A stretch of 52,500 nucleotides of DNA, from assembly GCF_037975245.1 (NCBI RefSeq), contig NC_092576.1, forward strand, positions 38,033,611-38,086,110. The letters are read 5' to 3'. Below, one piece after another: positions 25,467 to 37,100 of this stretch. Made by a program: the position numbers and the translations under genes. The notes under the pieces were generated by a model. That model had not been told where the DNA came from. It did not search any database and saw nothing but the letters and a program-made list of their open reading frames with translations. The stretch's first letter is position 1. Every line of letters starts with the position of its first letter. Origin of the DNA: Apostichopus japonicus (Eukaryota > Echinodermata > Holothuroidea > Aspidochirotida > Stichopodidae).

Positions 25467-26546
25467 TGTTACGAGGGCCCATTGTAGCCTAACGCTAGTC
25501 ACTGCTAGTAAGGAACCTAATGTTATAATATAGAAAGCATTGAAATTGCCTACGTGATAAATCAGTATTTGAGAAATTAGGTCGGGTTACCGTGTCAGAA
25601 TGTTATAATACACGATTGTTCTAGTATATTCCTCATGATGACGCGCTGGTCTCGGGTTAACGTCGGTTTACGTGAGATCGCGTGTAAGCTGTACACATCT
25701 TCGTGGATTCTCTGGAATATTCGCGAGCGTTGCAAAGGACTTCCAAGAATAGAGAAACCGGGTCGCGTTGTTACTCAGGTGTATCGAGAGAGATCTAGAT
25801 GATTCTTGACATGGCGAATCGTATATAAACCCGCCCAGATCGGAGAGTTTCTCAGTTTCTGTACGAATACAAGCGACGACAAATATTATACCATTCTACT
25901 ATATATCGTCAGTGCTCAACTACCAGTAGTTTCTGAAGGATTGAGATATCGATAACAAGATTGATTCTACACTTCCATTCAGAAGTTTGAAGAGGACTTC
26001 GCTGTGAAAGTGCAGTTTTTCAGTCTTTATTTCGGAGAAGGTGAAGAATTTCTGTCTCCGTTGAGGAAGTTCGTTACGCCAGGAGTTGGTGGCTATAAAG
26101 CTGATTTTGGACTGACTCTGGTAATATTTAGTCGGCGACAAGTTCGACTTGTGCTTCACTCTATTGTGGCTGGAAGTCCGTCTTCTATTTTGGAGCATCG
26201 CCGGAAAGAAGGTGACTGCTGTTTCTGGGATCGCGAGAAACTTCGTCGAGGACCAGTGAAGTTCGCGGTACAACGGACCGAGAATCGTCGTCATCAAGGT
26301 CATCGCCGTTGGAAGAGACCAGCGTGTTATAAAGTGTATCCTATCTTGTTAAGTTTGTCAGTAATTTTCTGTATATTTGTAATTACCACTTGTTGTTGTT
26401 GGTTCAGACTCCATTGTTCAATATAGTTTACGTTCTCATTTAAAATCTCTAGACTCGTCAATTTGTCTGTGTTCCTTACGGAAACGAACCCAGGCTTGTG
26501 TCTCGTTAAAATTAATTATCGAGACCTCTCGCATTCCAACGTAACA
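25467..26546 (+). repeat. 5' LTR (1080 bp)
   Basis: It begins TGTTACGAGG after (AT)n and ends GTAACA before the primer site; the matching 3' copy is 31592-32672. With the TATA box at 25822 and a TCAGT initiator at 25852, U3 is about 385 bp and R plus U5 about 695 bp. Open frames inside the LTR (for example at 26004-26426) recur in the 3' LTR only in broken form and have no domain, so they are not genes. Confidence 0.97.
25822..25856 (+). promoter_or_regulatory. LTR promoter: TATA box and initiator
   Basis: TATATAAA at 25822-25829 is followed 30 nt later by TCAGT at 25852-25856, the usual TATA-to-start spacing. The same pair is present in the 3' LTR (TATATAAA at 31947-31954). Confidence 0.7.
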
Positions 26547-26550
26547 AAAT

Positions 26551-26568
26551 TGGGGGCCTATCCGGGAA
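26551..26568 (+). other. Putative primer binding site, tRNA-Pro-like
   Basis: It starts 4 nt after the LTR. TGGGGGCCTATCCGGGAA agrees at 14 of 18 positions with the tRNA-Pro-complementary site known from gammaretroviruses. The four mismatches mean the true primer tRNA is uncertain. Confidence 0.55.
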
Positions 26569-26634
26569 AGGTTTACAACATTTGTGACCTATCCGTTTGA
26601 AACGTTTACAACATTTGTGACCTATCCGTTTGAA
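26557..26634 (+). repeat. Short tandem repeat in the leader, overlapping the primer site
   Basis: CCTATCCG occurs at 26557, 26588 and 26621. The first and second occurrences are each followed within a few bases by GTTTACAACATTTGTGA. The first unit overlaps the 3' half of the primer site. Confidence 0.85.
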
Positions 26635-26695
26635 GGGAATTCATTTGTGAAAATTATTGTTTTGCAAATTGTCTAGAGAGAAAACGTGAGAGAAC

Positions 26696-27043
26696 ATGGA
26701 GTTCGAGCCAGAGGAATTTCTCAGAGATGTAACTTGGGAGAAATTTGATGGCCTAAAGAAGCCAGATTTGATGGCATTAGCCAAATATTATAGGTTAGGC
26801 GTAAAGCAAGCAACGAGGAAACAAGTTGTTAAGAATGGGTTGATCGATGTATTAGTTGACGAAGAAATTCTTGATGAGTCATGTTTGGGGAAAAAGGTTG
26901 AAATTCTGACAGAAATCGGCGGTGAGGCCGTTCAGCTGAAACAGTTAGAAATCGAAATGGAAAACAATCAAACTGGAGAAGGAAATCAGATTGGAACAGC
27001 AAAAGCAAGAACAAGAACTGGAACTAAAACGGCTCGAATCTGA
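26696..27043 (+). CDS. gag: gag, N-terminal part (frame broken near 26961)
   Basis: The ATG at 26696 follows the leader. The N-terminal ~65 residues include a basic, helix-rich stretch (KKPDLMALAKYYRLGVK) resembling SAP-like segments at the start of some gypsy-type Gag proteins (inference). The frame then enters a Glu/Lys/Gln-rich coiled-coil region, which is lost after about residue 89. The same heptad-like composition continues in the frame used by the rest of gag, which is open from 26949. One extra base in the A run at 26961-26964 explains the break. The last 25 or so residues of this ORF are therefore out-of-frame. Either this copy cannot make intact Gag, or a ribosomal shift occurs; no slippery site of known type is evident. 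Confidence 0.75.
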   Translation: MEFEPEEFLRDVTWEKFDGLKKPDLMALAKYYRLGVKQATRKQVVKNGLIDVLVDEEILDESCLGKKVEILTEIGGEAVQLKQLEIEMENNQTGEGNQIGTAKARTRTGTKTARI

Positions 27044-27914
27044 AACATACCTGAAGGAATTAGAAATTCAGGCTAAGTATAAATCAGAATCTGACTCATC
27101 CTCCTCCTCGTCAGCTCATCGATCACAACCATATTTTGATGCCTCGAGATACATTAAATTGGTGCCAAAATTTACCGAAATAGAGGTAGATAAATATTTT
27201 CGACACTTTAAGAAAGTGGCTGCGAATATGAAGTGGCCGAAAGAGGTGTGGACGCTGCTTTTACAGAGTAGTTTTGTTGGGAAAGCACGGGAAGTGTATT
27301 CGGCTCTCCCTATGGAAAAGAGTGAAAACTACGATGAAGTGAAGCAGGCGATCCTCAAAGCCTATGAGCTGGTGCCAGAGGCATACCGACAGAAATTTAG
27401 GGGGGCTAGAAAAAATGATAATCAGACACATGTAGAATTTGCCAGAATAAAGGAGCAAATGTTTGATAGGTGGCTCCACTCTAAGGATGTATGGGAGAAT
27501 TTTGTCAAATTACGACAATTGTTCCTAATTGAGGAATTTAAAAGATGTATCCACCCCGACATCAAAACTCATATTGATGAGAGAATGATTGACACCTTGC
27601 ATGCTGCGGCAACGAAAGCAGATGACTATGCCCTGACCCACAAACTGAGCCCAAATAAGTTTTACCAGGCTAGGAGCAAGAAACCCAAAATAAACACAGA
27701 GGTAAAAGGGACACCCGATTCAAAGGGAAACAGCGGCAAATGGAATTCTGGGGCCACGAAACCACCAAGTGGGAGTGGATTCAAAAAGCGAGTTACTTGC
27801 TATAATTGTAACAAACCTGGTCATCTCATGTCACAATGTTATCTGCTACAAAATCAAAATTCTCAAAGAAAACAGGAGGGATCCTCAAAATCACCCCCTA
27901 ATACAGTTGGATAA
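26949..27914 (+). CDS. gag: gag, capsid and nucleocapsid part
   Basis: The frame is open from 26949; the TTG at 26991 is not a credible start, and this is the continuation of the ORF beginning at 26696. Numbering residues from 26991: coiled coil 1-30, Ser run about 35-42, N-terminal capsid about 45-125 (the KYFRHFKKVAANMKWP area), and a SCAN-like region about 130-215 (YRQKFR, then FLIEEFKRCIHPDIK and ATKADDYAL). A basic linker follows, and then one CCHC zinc knuckle, CYNCNKPGHLMSQC (270-283). The SCAN domain of vertebrate zinc-finger proteins is known to derive from the capsid of a Gmr1-like element, which fits. The frame ends at TAA (27912-27914), with pol continuing in the same frame. Confidence 0.92.
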   Translation, partial: KSKWKTIKLEKEIRLEQQKQEQELELKRLESETYLKELEIQAKYKSESDSSSSSSAHRSQPYFDASRYIKLVPKFTEIEVDKYFRHFKKVAANMKWPKEVWTLLLQSSFVGKAREVYSALPMEKSENYDEVKQAILKAYELVPEAYRQKFRGARKNDNQTHVEFARIKEQMFDRWLHSKDVWENFVKLRQLFLIEEFKRCIHPDIKTHIDERMIDTLHAAATKADDYALTHKLSPNKFYQARSKKPKINTEVKGTPDSKGNSGKWNSGATKPPSGSGFKKRVTCYNCNKPGHLMSQCYLLQNQNSQRKQEGSSKSPPNTVG

Positions 27915-30900
27915 GTTGCCTCACAGAGGAATTCGAATCGAATTAACAAAGAAATCCAAAAGAAGGAATTTGCTAAAAATCAAGTGAATAAGGTATACCA
28001 ACCATTCATTATGGAGGGTAGCATATCAATTAGTGATGATTTTTCGCCCCAACAAATTAAGATTTTAAGGGACACAGGTTGTTCACAGTCGCTCATTTTA
28101 GAAGGAACGTTGCCCTTTGGTGAACAGAGTTCGACTGGAACGTGTGCATTAATCCATGGGATAAAGATGGAGACTATCAGTGTTCCCTTACACAGAGTAA
28201 ACCTAGAGTGTGGTTTGGTGTCCGGCCAAGTGCTGGTTGGAGTTATGTCGGAATTGCCGATAAAAGGTGTTTCCATGATGCTTGGAAATGACCTGGCAGG
28301 GGATAAGGTTCTCCATAATCCCATTGTTACAAATACGCCCTCTAATGTTAGTAGCCAGGAAGAAGATGAAATATATCCTGCGTGTGTAATGACTAGGGCA
28401 ATGAGTAAAAATGCAGTCTCGGAAATGGAGGAGTCTGAGAGCTGTCAGAGTGATGTCTTCAAGTTAGAAGACACATTTTTTAAGGTTTTGAATGACACAG
28501 AAAGTAGTTCGGGAGATAATCAAAAGGTAGAGAAAGAAGATCCTTTGAGCCGCAACAAATTGATTTTAAAACAAAGTCGTGACCCTGAACTGATAGATTT
28601 AGTTAAAGGGGCAGTGACCCCACAAGAAGCGGAAGATAACCCTGTCTGCTTCTACAAACAAAATGGTGTGGTAATGAGAAAATGGCGACCGCTAGATGCA
28701 CCTGCAGATGAGGAATGGCAAGTGGTGCACCAAATTGTTGTACCCAAGGTGTACCACAGTGACGTCATGAGCATGGCCCATGATAGTCCAATGGCAGGAC
28801 ATTTAGGCGTCAGGAAAACCTGTGATAGGATCCTAAAACATTTTTGGTGGCCCAAAATCCGGAGTGATGTGGCTGATTACTGTAGGTCGTGCCATACATG
28901 TCAGAAGGTTGGGAAGCCCAACCAGAAAATACCACCTGCACCTTTGAAACCAATCCCTGCTTTTGATGAGACTTTTAGTAGAGTCATTATTGATTGCGTT
29001 GGTCCTCTCCCTAAAACGAAATCAGGCAATCAATATGTCCTAACCATCATGTGTACATCGACCCGCTTTCCTGAAGCTATTCCGCTGAGGAATATTAAGG
29101 CAACTACAGTTGTGAAGGCCTTGACAAAGTTCTTCACTCTGGTTGGCCTTCCAAAAAGTATTCAGTCTGATCAAGGATCTAATTTCACCTCCGGATTGTT
29201 TCAGCAGGTTATGTATCAATTAGGGATAGACCAGCACCTTTCAAGTGCGTATCATCCGGAACCACAGGGTGCCCTAGAGAGATTCCACCAAACCCTAAAA
29301 AATATGATCAGAACGTACTGCCTTGAATTCCAGAAAGACTGGGATGAGGGCGTACACTTGTTGTTGTTTGCTGCTAGAGAAGCAGTGCAAGAAACGCTGG
29401 GATTTAGCCCATTTGAGCTAGTGTTCGGACATACAGTTCGAGGTCCGTTAAAGCACCTAAAGGAAAAGTGGCTCAGTGAAACATCTACCACTAATTTGTT
29501 GGACTATGTATCAAACTTTAAGCATAGGCTTAATAGGGCAAACGAAATAGCCAGACAAAATTTGGAACAAGGTCAAGCCAAAATGAAACAATGGTATGAC
29601 AAAAATGCAAAGAATAGAGTGTTCCAACCAGGAGATAAAGTTTTGGTATTATTTCCAATTCAAGGCCAACCATTACAAGCTAGATATTTTGGCCCATATG
29701 AAGTTGAGTCGAAGATGGGTGACGTAGATTATGTGGTCAAGACACCAGGTAGGCGTAAGAGTAGACAATTGCATCATATTAATATGTTAAAGAAGTACAT
29801 AGCGAGAAACGATGATAGTGTGCCAAAGCCTATCTGCTCTTCAACGCATGCTGATGTCACCCAAGGTACGGATGTTGAACCTGATGTGACGAGTGACACA
29901 AATGCCGGAATTAAAAACAAAGAGTATAGTATAAAACTACAAAACTCTGATGTGCTTGGAAATTTGGAGCAAAAGTTTTCCCACTTATCTGGCACGCAGC
30001 AAATTGAAATGACAGAATTGGTAAAATATTATCAGAATATCTTTCCCGACACACCATCGAGAACAAACGCTGCATTTCATGACATTGATGTTGGTGACAC
30101 CACGCCCATCAAACAACATCCGTACCGTGTGAATCCATTGAAAATGGAACATCTCAAGAAAGAGATAAATTATATGTTGGATAATGATATAATAGAGCCA
30201 AGTAGTAGTGAATGGAGTTCACCATGTATTCTGATACCGAAACCAGATGGTACATATAGACTTGTGGCAGATATGAGAGCAGTCAATGAAGAATCAAAAA
30301 CTGACTCATATCCCATACCTAGAATTGATGATTGCATTGACAAAATTGGAAATGCTAAATTTGTGAGTAAATTCGACCTTCTGAAAGGGTACTGGCAAGT
30401 TCCGCTCATTGAGCATGCTAAAGAGATCACTGCATTTTGTACGCCATTTGGCTTATATCAATACAAAGTTATGCCTTTCGGATTAAAGAATGCTCCTGCA
30501 ACATTTCAAAGGATGGTTAATCAAATTGTAATGGAAATAGATGGTTGTGAAGCCTATGTCGATGACTTGATTGTATACAGTCAAACATGGGAGCAACACA
30601 TGAGTCAACTTCGACAGTTGTTTCAGAAACTGTCTAAGGCGAAGTTGACTGTTAATTTGACGAAGAGTGAGTTTTGCCATGCCTCAGTGACTTACTTAGG
30701 TCATGTCGTAGGTCAAGGTCAAGTCAAACCACTGAAGGCCAAAGTGGAGGCAATAGAGCAATATCCAGCACCTACAAACAAGAAGGCGCTTATGACATTC
30801 TTGGGTATGGTCGGATATTATAGGAAGTTCTGTCCGAACTTCTCGGACATTGCTAGTCCACTAACGGACTTATTGAAGAAGAATGTTACATTCCGTTGGA

Positions 30901-31361
30901 CGGATGAATGTGAACGTGCCTTCCACAAGATTAAGTCAATCCTCATGAGTTCACCAATACTTGCCAAACCCAACTTTCATAAGCAATTCAAATTGGCTGT
31001 CGATGCTAGTGACATAGGATGTGGCAGTGTTGTATTGCAAGAGGGCGAAGATCAAGTTGACCACCCAATATGCTATTATTCAAAGAAGTTTGATAAGCAC
31101 CAGAGAAATTATTCAACTATTGAAAAGGAATGTCTTGCACTCTTGTTATCACTGCAACATTTCGATGTATATTTGCATACTACTGTCTACCCTGTGCTTG
31201 TGTTCACTGATCATAATCCTCTCACTTTCATACATAGAATGAAGAATAAGAATCAAAGATTAATGAGATGGAGTTTAACTTTACAAGAGTACAATCTTGA
31301 TGTGAGGCACATAAAAGGAAAAGACAATGTGATGGCAGATGCTTTGTCCAGATTCACATAA
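27915..31361 (+). CDS. pol: pol: protease-integrase-RT-RNase H polyprotein
   Basis: The frame is open from directly after the gag stop; the first ATG is at 28011. Numbering from 27984, the order is: aspartic protease (DTG at 30-32, LGNDLAG near 110); integrase zinc finger (H266, H273, C303, C306); integrase core with D337, D396 and E432 (D-x35-E); GPY motif (570-572); reverse transcriptase with YVDD at 858-861 and FGLKNAPATF upstream; RNase H with D1007, the E1047/E1049 region, D1076 and D1119. All catalytic residues are present and no stop interrupts the 1125 codons. Expression would require reading through the gag TAA or another mechanism. The integrase-before-RT order separates it from ordinary gypsy elements. 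Confidence 0.96.
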   Translation, partial: VASQRNSNRINKEIQKKEFAKNQVNKVYQPFIMEGSISISDDFSPQQIKILRDTGCSQSLILEGTLPFGEQSSTGTCALIHGIKMETISVPLHRVNLECGLVSGQVLVGVMSELPIKGVSMMLGNDLAGDKVLHNPIVTNTPSNVSSQEEDEIYPACVMTRAMSKNAVSEMEESESCQSDVFKLEDTFFKVLNDTESSSGDNQKVEKEDPLSRNKLILKQSRDPELIDLVKGAVTPQEAEDNPVCFYKQNGVVMRKWRPLDAPADEEWQVVHQIVVPKVYHSDVMSMAHDSPMAGHLGVRKTCDRILKHFWWPKIRSDVADYCRSCHTCQKVGKPNQKIPPAPLKPIPAFDETFSRVIIDCVGPLPKTKSGNQYVLTIMCTSTRFPEAIPLRNIKATTVVKALTKFFTLVGLPKSIQSDQGSNFTSGLFQQVMYQLGIDQHLSSAYHPEPQGALERFHQTLKNMIRTYCLEFQKDWDEGVHLLLFAAREAVQETLGFSPFELVFGHTVRGPLKHLKEKWLSETSTTNLLDYVSNFKHRLNRANEIARQNLEQGQAKMKQWYDKNAKNRVFQPGDKVLVLFPIQGQPLQARYFGPYEVESKMGDVDYVVKTPGRRKSRQLHHINMLKKYIARNDDSVPKPICSSTHADVTQGTDVEPDVTSDTNAGIKNKEYSIKLQNSDVLGNLEQKFSHLSGTQQIEMTELVKYYQNIFPDTPSRTNAAFHDIDVGDTTPIKQHPYRVNPLKMEHLKKEINYMLDNDIIEPSSSEWSSPCILIPKPDGTYRLVADMRAVNEESKTDSYPIPRIDDCIDKIGNAKFVSKFDLLKGYWQVPLIEHAKEITAFCTPFGLYQYKVMPFGLKNAPATFQRMVNQIVMEIDGCEAYVDDLIVYSQTWEQHMSQLRQLFQKLSKAKLTVNLTKSEFCHASVTYLGHVVGQGQVKPLKAKVEAIEQYPAPTNKKALMTFLGMVGYYRKFCPNFSDIASPLTDLLKKNVTFRWTDECERAFHKIKSILMSSPILAKPNFHKQFKLAVDASDIGCGSVVLQEGEDQVDHPICYYSKKFDKHQRNYSTIEKECLALLLSLQHFDVYLHTTVYPVLVFTDHNPLTFIHRMKNKNQRLMRWSLTLQEYNLDVRHIKGKDNVMADALSRFT
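27930..27944 (+). promoter_or_regulatory. Inverted repeat 15 nt after the gag stop
   Basis: AATTCGA (27930-27936) and TCGAATT (27938-27944) are exact complements around one A. As RNA this could form a 5-bp stem with a 5-nt loop. A weak hairpin, noted only because of its place after an in-frame stop. Confidence 0.35.
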
Positions 31362-31580
31362 ATTTATTGTATATATGACAAGACAAAGATAATGTCACTA
31401 TGCATGTGTATAAAGAACACTCAGAATTATTTATTATGCATAACTTAAAAGTTGTTTGATGAATGTTTAACGAAAATTTGTTCAAGTGTAACAAAGTTCA
31501 TATTTTATGATATAGTATGTGATAAGATATAGCAGAATGTAAGAGATAAGAACGTTTTTGTTACATTCAAACTTTCCTTT
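31362..31580 (+). other. Short untranslated spacer; no env
   Basis: Between the pol stop and the polypurine tract there is AT-rich sequence with no open frame of note. Confidence 0.8.
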
Positions 31581-31591
31581 AAGGGGGAGGG
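31581..31591 (+). other. Polypurine tract
   Basis: AAGGGGGAGGG directly precedes the TG that starts the 3' LTR, the standard site for plus-strand priming. Confidence 0.92.
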
Positions 31592-32780
<1,189 letters not shown>

Positions 32781-32815
32781 TGGTATTTTTGTTTACTTCA
32801 ATGCATGGTAGCTGG

Positions 32816-32868
32816 GACTTAGGTTTACCTCGGGGATAGGTTTACCTGACACCAGGTAAACCTAAGTC
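32816..32868. repeat. 15-bp hairpin with GACTTAGGTTTACCT arms
   Basis: Arms 32816-32830 and 32854-32868 are exact complements; the 23-nt loop holds another AGGTTTACCT. It lies 40 bp inside the (AT)n boundary, like the block A hairpin. Confidence 0.9.
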
Positions 32869-33239
32869 TAGGGTCTTCTTGTTCAATCAATTTCACTTCC
32901 TTTGAGGAATGATTATTTCGAGTTAAGAGAAAACCTCATAAATTTTTCAATTCCGAAGTTACAAAAAAAAATCGTTCATTTAAAGGGTAAAATTTCCCCT
33001 CAAAAGTGGAGGTAATTCCGAAGGGTATATAACAGAATTACGAACATGGTATATATGTTGATCCCAACTTTACACCTCGATTTTGACCGAATGCGGCTAT
33101 ATATAGTTCCGAAACTTACAGGTTCCTCTAATTACACTGAAATCTTCGTGTTTGTACTTTTTCTTCCATTAATTTGGGATATTTAAGAAAATAAGAGTTT
33201 CTATTTTAACTGGCAAATTTACACGTAACGAAACAACGC

Positions 33240-33437
33240 CCCCATATCTAAGCAGTTCTTTCTGTGTTCGGTGGTAGGGCAGTCGATCGGATCGTATCGT
33301 TGCTCTCCCAATAGCCTACATTCAACGTTACTCTATGTGGGCCTAGCCATGTAGTCTACAAAGGAAAGTGCCGCAGGTTACCGTAAACGTTGCCCATTTG
33401 AAGTTGGCTTTTGGAACTTTGGTGGAGTATATGCATT
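33240..33437 (+). promoter_or_regulatory. CpG-containing promoter-like region and candidate first exon
   Basis: A locally CpG-enriched stretch (CGATCGGATCGTATCG near 33283) is followed by a consensus donor (GCATT|GTAAGTAA, GT at 33438-33439). Position relative to the block end and orientation are like those of the region at 2225-2398. No coding frame recognised. Confidence 0.3.
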
Positions 33438-33732
33438 GTAAGTAAATTCCTTAAAAGTGTTCCGGATATATTAATAACATTTAGAGTAAATACCTTCATG
33501 CTGAACACAAATAAAGTAAGACCATGGTTAGAGTTAGAGTAGACTAGCCTAGGCCTAACGTTAGCCCTAAATTGGACCTATCAGTATTACTGGCTATGGT
33601 AAATCACAGCTGCCTGCTACTGTCTTTGCTGATACTCGGAATATAAAATGTGATATATAAATTAAAGTATATACTTGTAACAGACTGGTCAACCTACACA
33701 TTTTGCAGCCTGGTGATCTTCCAGATCTTTTA

Positions 33733-34170
33733 AAGTAAAGGCTTAATAATTGACGCACCTCCATGTATTACTAGGCCTACTAGTAGCATACTACTATTAC
33801 TATACTAGCCTACTACTACTGTACTGTAGCTAGTACTAGCAACTATACAGCAGGCAACCATAACTTTTTGCAGCCAAGCAGAGTTAAATAATTCATGAGT
33901 TTGAATCCATTTCAGGTATATGCTGATCAAATTGTGTTTGTGCATGTTTTGGGGCATTTGGAAATCTTACTCCCTAAAAATAACCAAAATTACCTCAATA
34001 TAATACCACTAATCTCTGGGACCTGACCTTTCTGAGGTTAGAGGCTCAGAGCATAGCAAACAGCATCCAAAGATAATGGATGTTTACTTAGGCCCTTCAC
34101 TACAGTAAGCTTTTCGACAGATGTGTCAATTTAGGGGTATGAAAGAACTTGCATTCGTGCGATGCAATTT
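33733..34170 (+). repeat. R1 repeat, copy 1 (right end lost)
   Basis: About 430 bp in the same orientation as 50183-50600, sharing AATTGACGCACC at the start, the CATGAGTTTGAATCCATTT and GAGGCTCAGAGCATAGCAAA segments, and GTGTCAATTTAGGGGTATGA near the end. It has no right terminal repeat, so it is truncated or badly diverged. Confidence 0.85.
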
Positions 34171-37100
34171 TGAACCATTTCACGAAATATAAATCTTTGG
34201 GTATGTCTCAATCTCTCTGCCATAAAATAAGGCAGTCAGAAAGTCACAACTCCACAAAAACAGATACACAAGCAAACGGAACACTACAGTAAAAGAAAGG
34301 GCCTGATAGATTCCATAAACGAGTTACAAAAGTAAAAAATGTGAAAAAGTTTGCCGTCTCAGTACAATATTCATCCCCACAATATTCTCTATATGTGTTA
34401 GTGTGCATCACTTAGCCCTGTGCGTACAGTAGTAGTGGTGTGTCATTGGTTCTGATTCAGAGAACTAAGTCACACAGGGCCTCAGTGTAGCAGTGTACAA
34501 CAATTTTTTTGTAACATGAGTTTTTTCCCCCTGCACCTACTGTATGGGATGAATCATGGCTGAAGGTAAACAATTGAGTATTCATTTTAGAATAACAACG
34601 CAATCATGGCTAAGTAATTTAGGCATTTTGATATTAACGTTATGATGTGGGTAGTGTTAATAGTGCTGAAGTAATAGCTTGATCAAAAGTATTCCTCAAA
34701 GTCCCACAATGCCTTCACAGGGTGACCTACTGTACAGTCACTTGAGCACTTAGGAGTTTTTGCAAAAAGAGAAAATTCCTTGTCCAAAATTGCTAGGTTT
34801 GATCCAGTTTTACGGAGTCCCATAACAAAAAAACACAGTGTGTGATATATCAATGGAAAAGTGTAAAGATTCAATGTAACATATTTGAAAGGATTAGAGT
34901 ATGTTGAAAAACCACCAGCTATGCATTTTAAGGATATAAACAGTACCTCATTGAACCTTGCATTGTGTTCACACTAATGAGTTATGAAATTGTTATCAGT
35001 GTCTTCATCATTAAAAGCTATTAATTAGGTTGATCAATGGTCTCACATATTAGTGCAATCACAGAGGTTAAATTTCAATCAGGTTATAATGCCAAGGGAA
35101 TCCAGACCTACTTCATAAAAAAAAAAAAAAAAATCATGGCTCCTATAAAAATCATTCATGATAAAAACCAGCATACATACAGTACAGTATGTGCAACTAA
35201 AGCAGTTTCATATTGGGTATCATGTCCAAATAAAAGCTCTTGATTGTATTCAGTTTTCATACTTTTAAAAATGACCATCTGTGTGCAGTAATTTGGTGTA
35301 AGTAAGTAACATGAAAATGCACAAGACTAATGTTCAACAGGCACTAGATAGTTCTCATGTCCATAGCACAAACCAGGGAGTTGTTCCATTACATCTCCCT
35401 GCACAAACAGGCTATTATGATCAGAGTTGTTATGGAACAAATAAAACTCCCTTGTATGATGTTAGCACTGTACTGTGTGACAAAACACTTAAATGCATAC
35501 ATGTGGTAACATGTTGCTATGATCCGATACTAGCTGGTTGGGTGTATAAATAGATCACCATTATGCAAACTGCACTGCACATGGTTTCCATTATGTAATA
35601 AGTTTCATTTTATGAATTTGTCAATCTGACATGTATGTTACTGTACAGTATATGTGTAGGCTGCATGTACAACTTATTGTATCTTAATAATATACAGCAA
35701 AAAACTATTGAGAACTGTGATAAACAACATTTTCAAAGTGACAGTTGGGGATCTAAAAAGAACACTGAAAGCCTTCTGTAGCGATATAACATGATACTAA
35801 ACATTATATATCTCTGCAAGCTAGTGTACCCTGCTTTGAGATGTATGGTTTAAATAAGGTTTTCATAAGTTTGCCCTGTTGACCCAACCACTGGCCTAGC
35901 CCTAGACATACCAATAAATAGATCTATCCATGCTTCAAATTGAGTTTTCACAATTTGACCATTTTTACCTAAATTTCCTTTGACCTTCACCAAAAACAAT
36001 AGGCTTCTTGTACTTGTGATGCATCTATACATACATACTGTACCAACTATGAGATCTGTCCAATAAAGCTTACTGTCATGAAAAACTGTGTTAACAAGCT
36101 AGGATCACAAACACAGTACTCCTACCGATGCACACGCACACATATGCCATCGTGAGTGGAAAGTTTCAACATCATTGAAACCAAACATTAAAAATTAACT
36201 CAGTCATAATGCCAAAGTCTGTGTTCACGAGTAGTTCTGAGCTTAAACCCCAAATGATACGTTGAGGGACTAAATGTACCGGTATACATAGTCTAGGGTG
36301 CATGCAATTTTTAAGTAAATGAACTGCATGCGGGATGAGGCATTGAACCATGCATGAATACTCAGTCAATCCCTTGAAGTGATTGCATGCTAAATTCCTG
36401 GGTACAACTTACATACCAAATAATAGATCAATATTCAAACTTAGTAGTGTGGCATTTTTCTCAATTGTTGCATATGCGGTTTCCATGAAAAAAGTGATAG
36501 CTAAATTAACTAAACTGACATGAATATTGGACAACATGTACACTAAGTATTGACATCAAATAGGGAACTGCACTGTCAAGACTTCCACCTGCAATTTATG
36601 AAACAATTATCTGGACTTATTTATGTTCATTCTCTTGTCAGAAAAGATGGCTTAAATTTGGCACAATTTGAGGAATGCATGAATGCAGAATGAGAACACC
36701 ACAGCAGATATGCTCCACTTTATTGCAAGAAGTACAGGGCTGCAATTTCAAGGTCAACACAGGATATCAAAATACTGTACAGTAACTTTGAGCTGCTGGT
36801 TCATGCTGACCATGGGATGCAGCGAGAAATGGCTTATATGGAAATAAGGAGCTCCCACAAGCATATATTGCAAACATCCCCAGTTGTCTTTAATATTCAG
36901 TAAGTATTGACTGTGAGATATATTTTAAATCCCTATGACCTGAAGTTAGTTTTCTAAAGTCTTCCCTTTAATATCCTCTTAGTCTGATCAACACACACTA
37001 TACATAATATAAATTTACTGTACTAAGTTTCAACACGAACAAAGATGATGAAAATTTGCTGTTTATTTTCAAAAACTGTAAACGATCTAAGGCAAAGGCT

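Noticed and set aside
26004-26426. 140-codon frame inside the 5' LTR
   Set aside because: Lies wholly in the LTR; the 3' LTR copy is broken by the hairpin change, and there is no domain.
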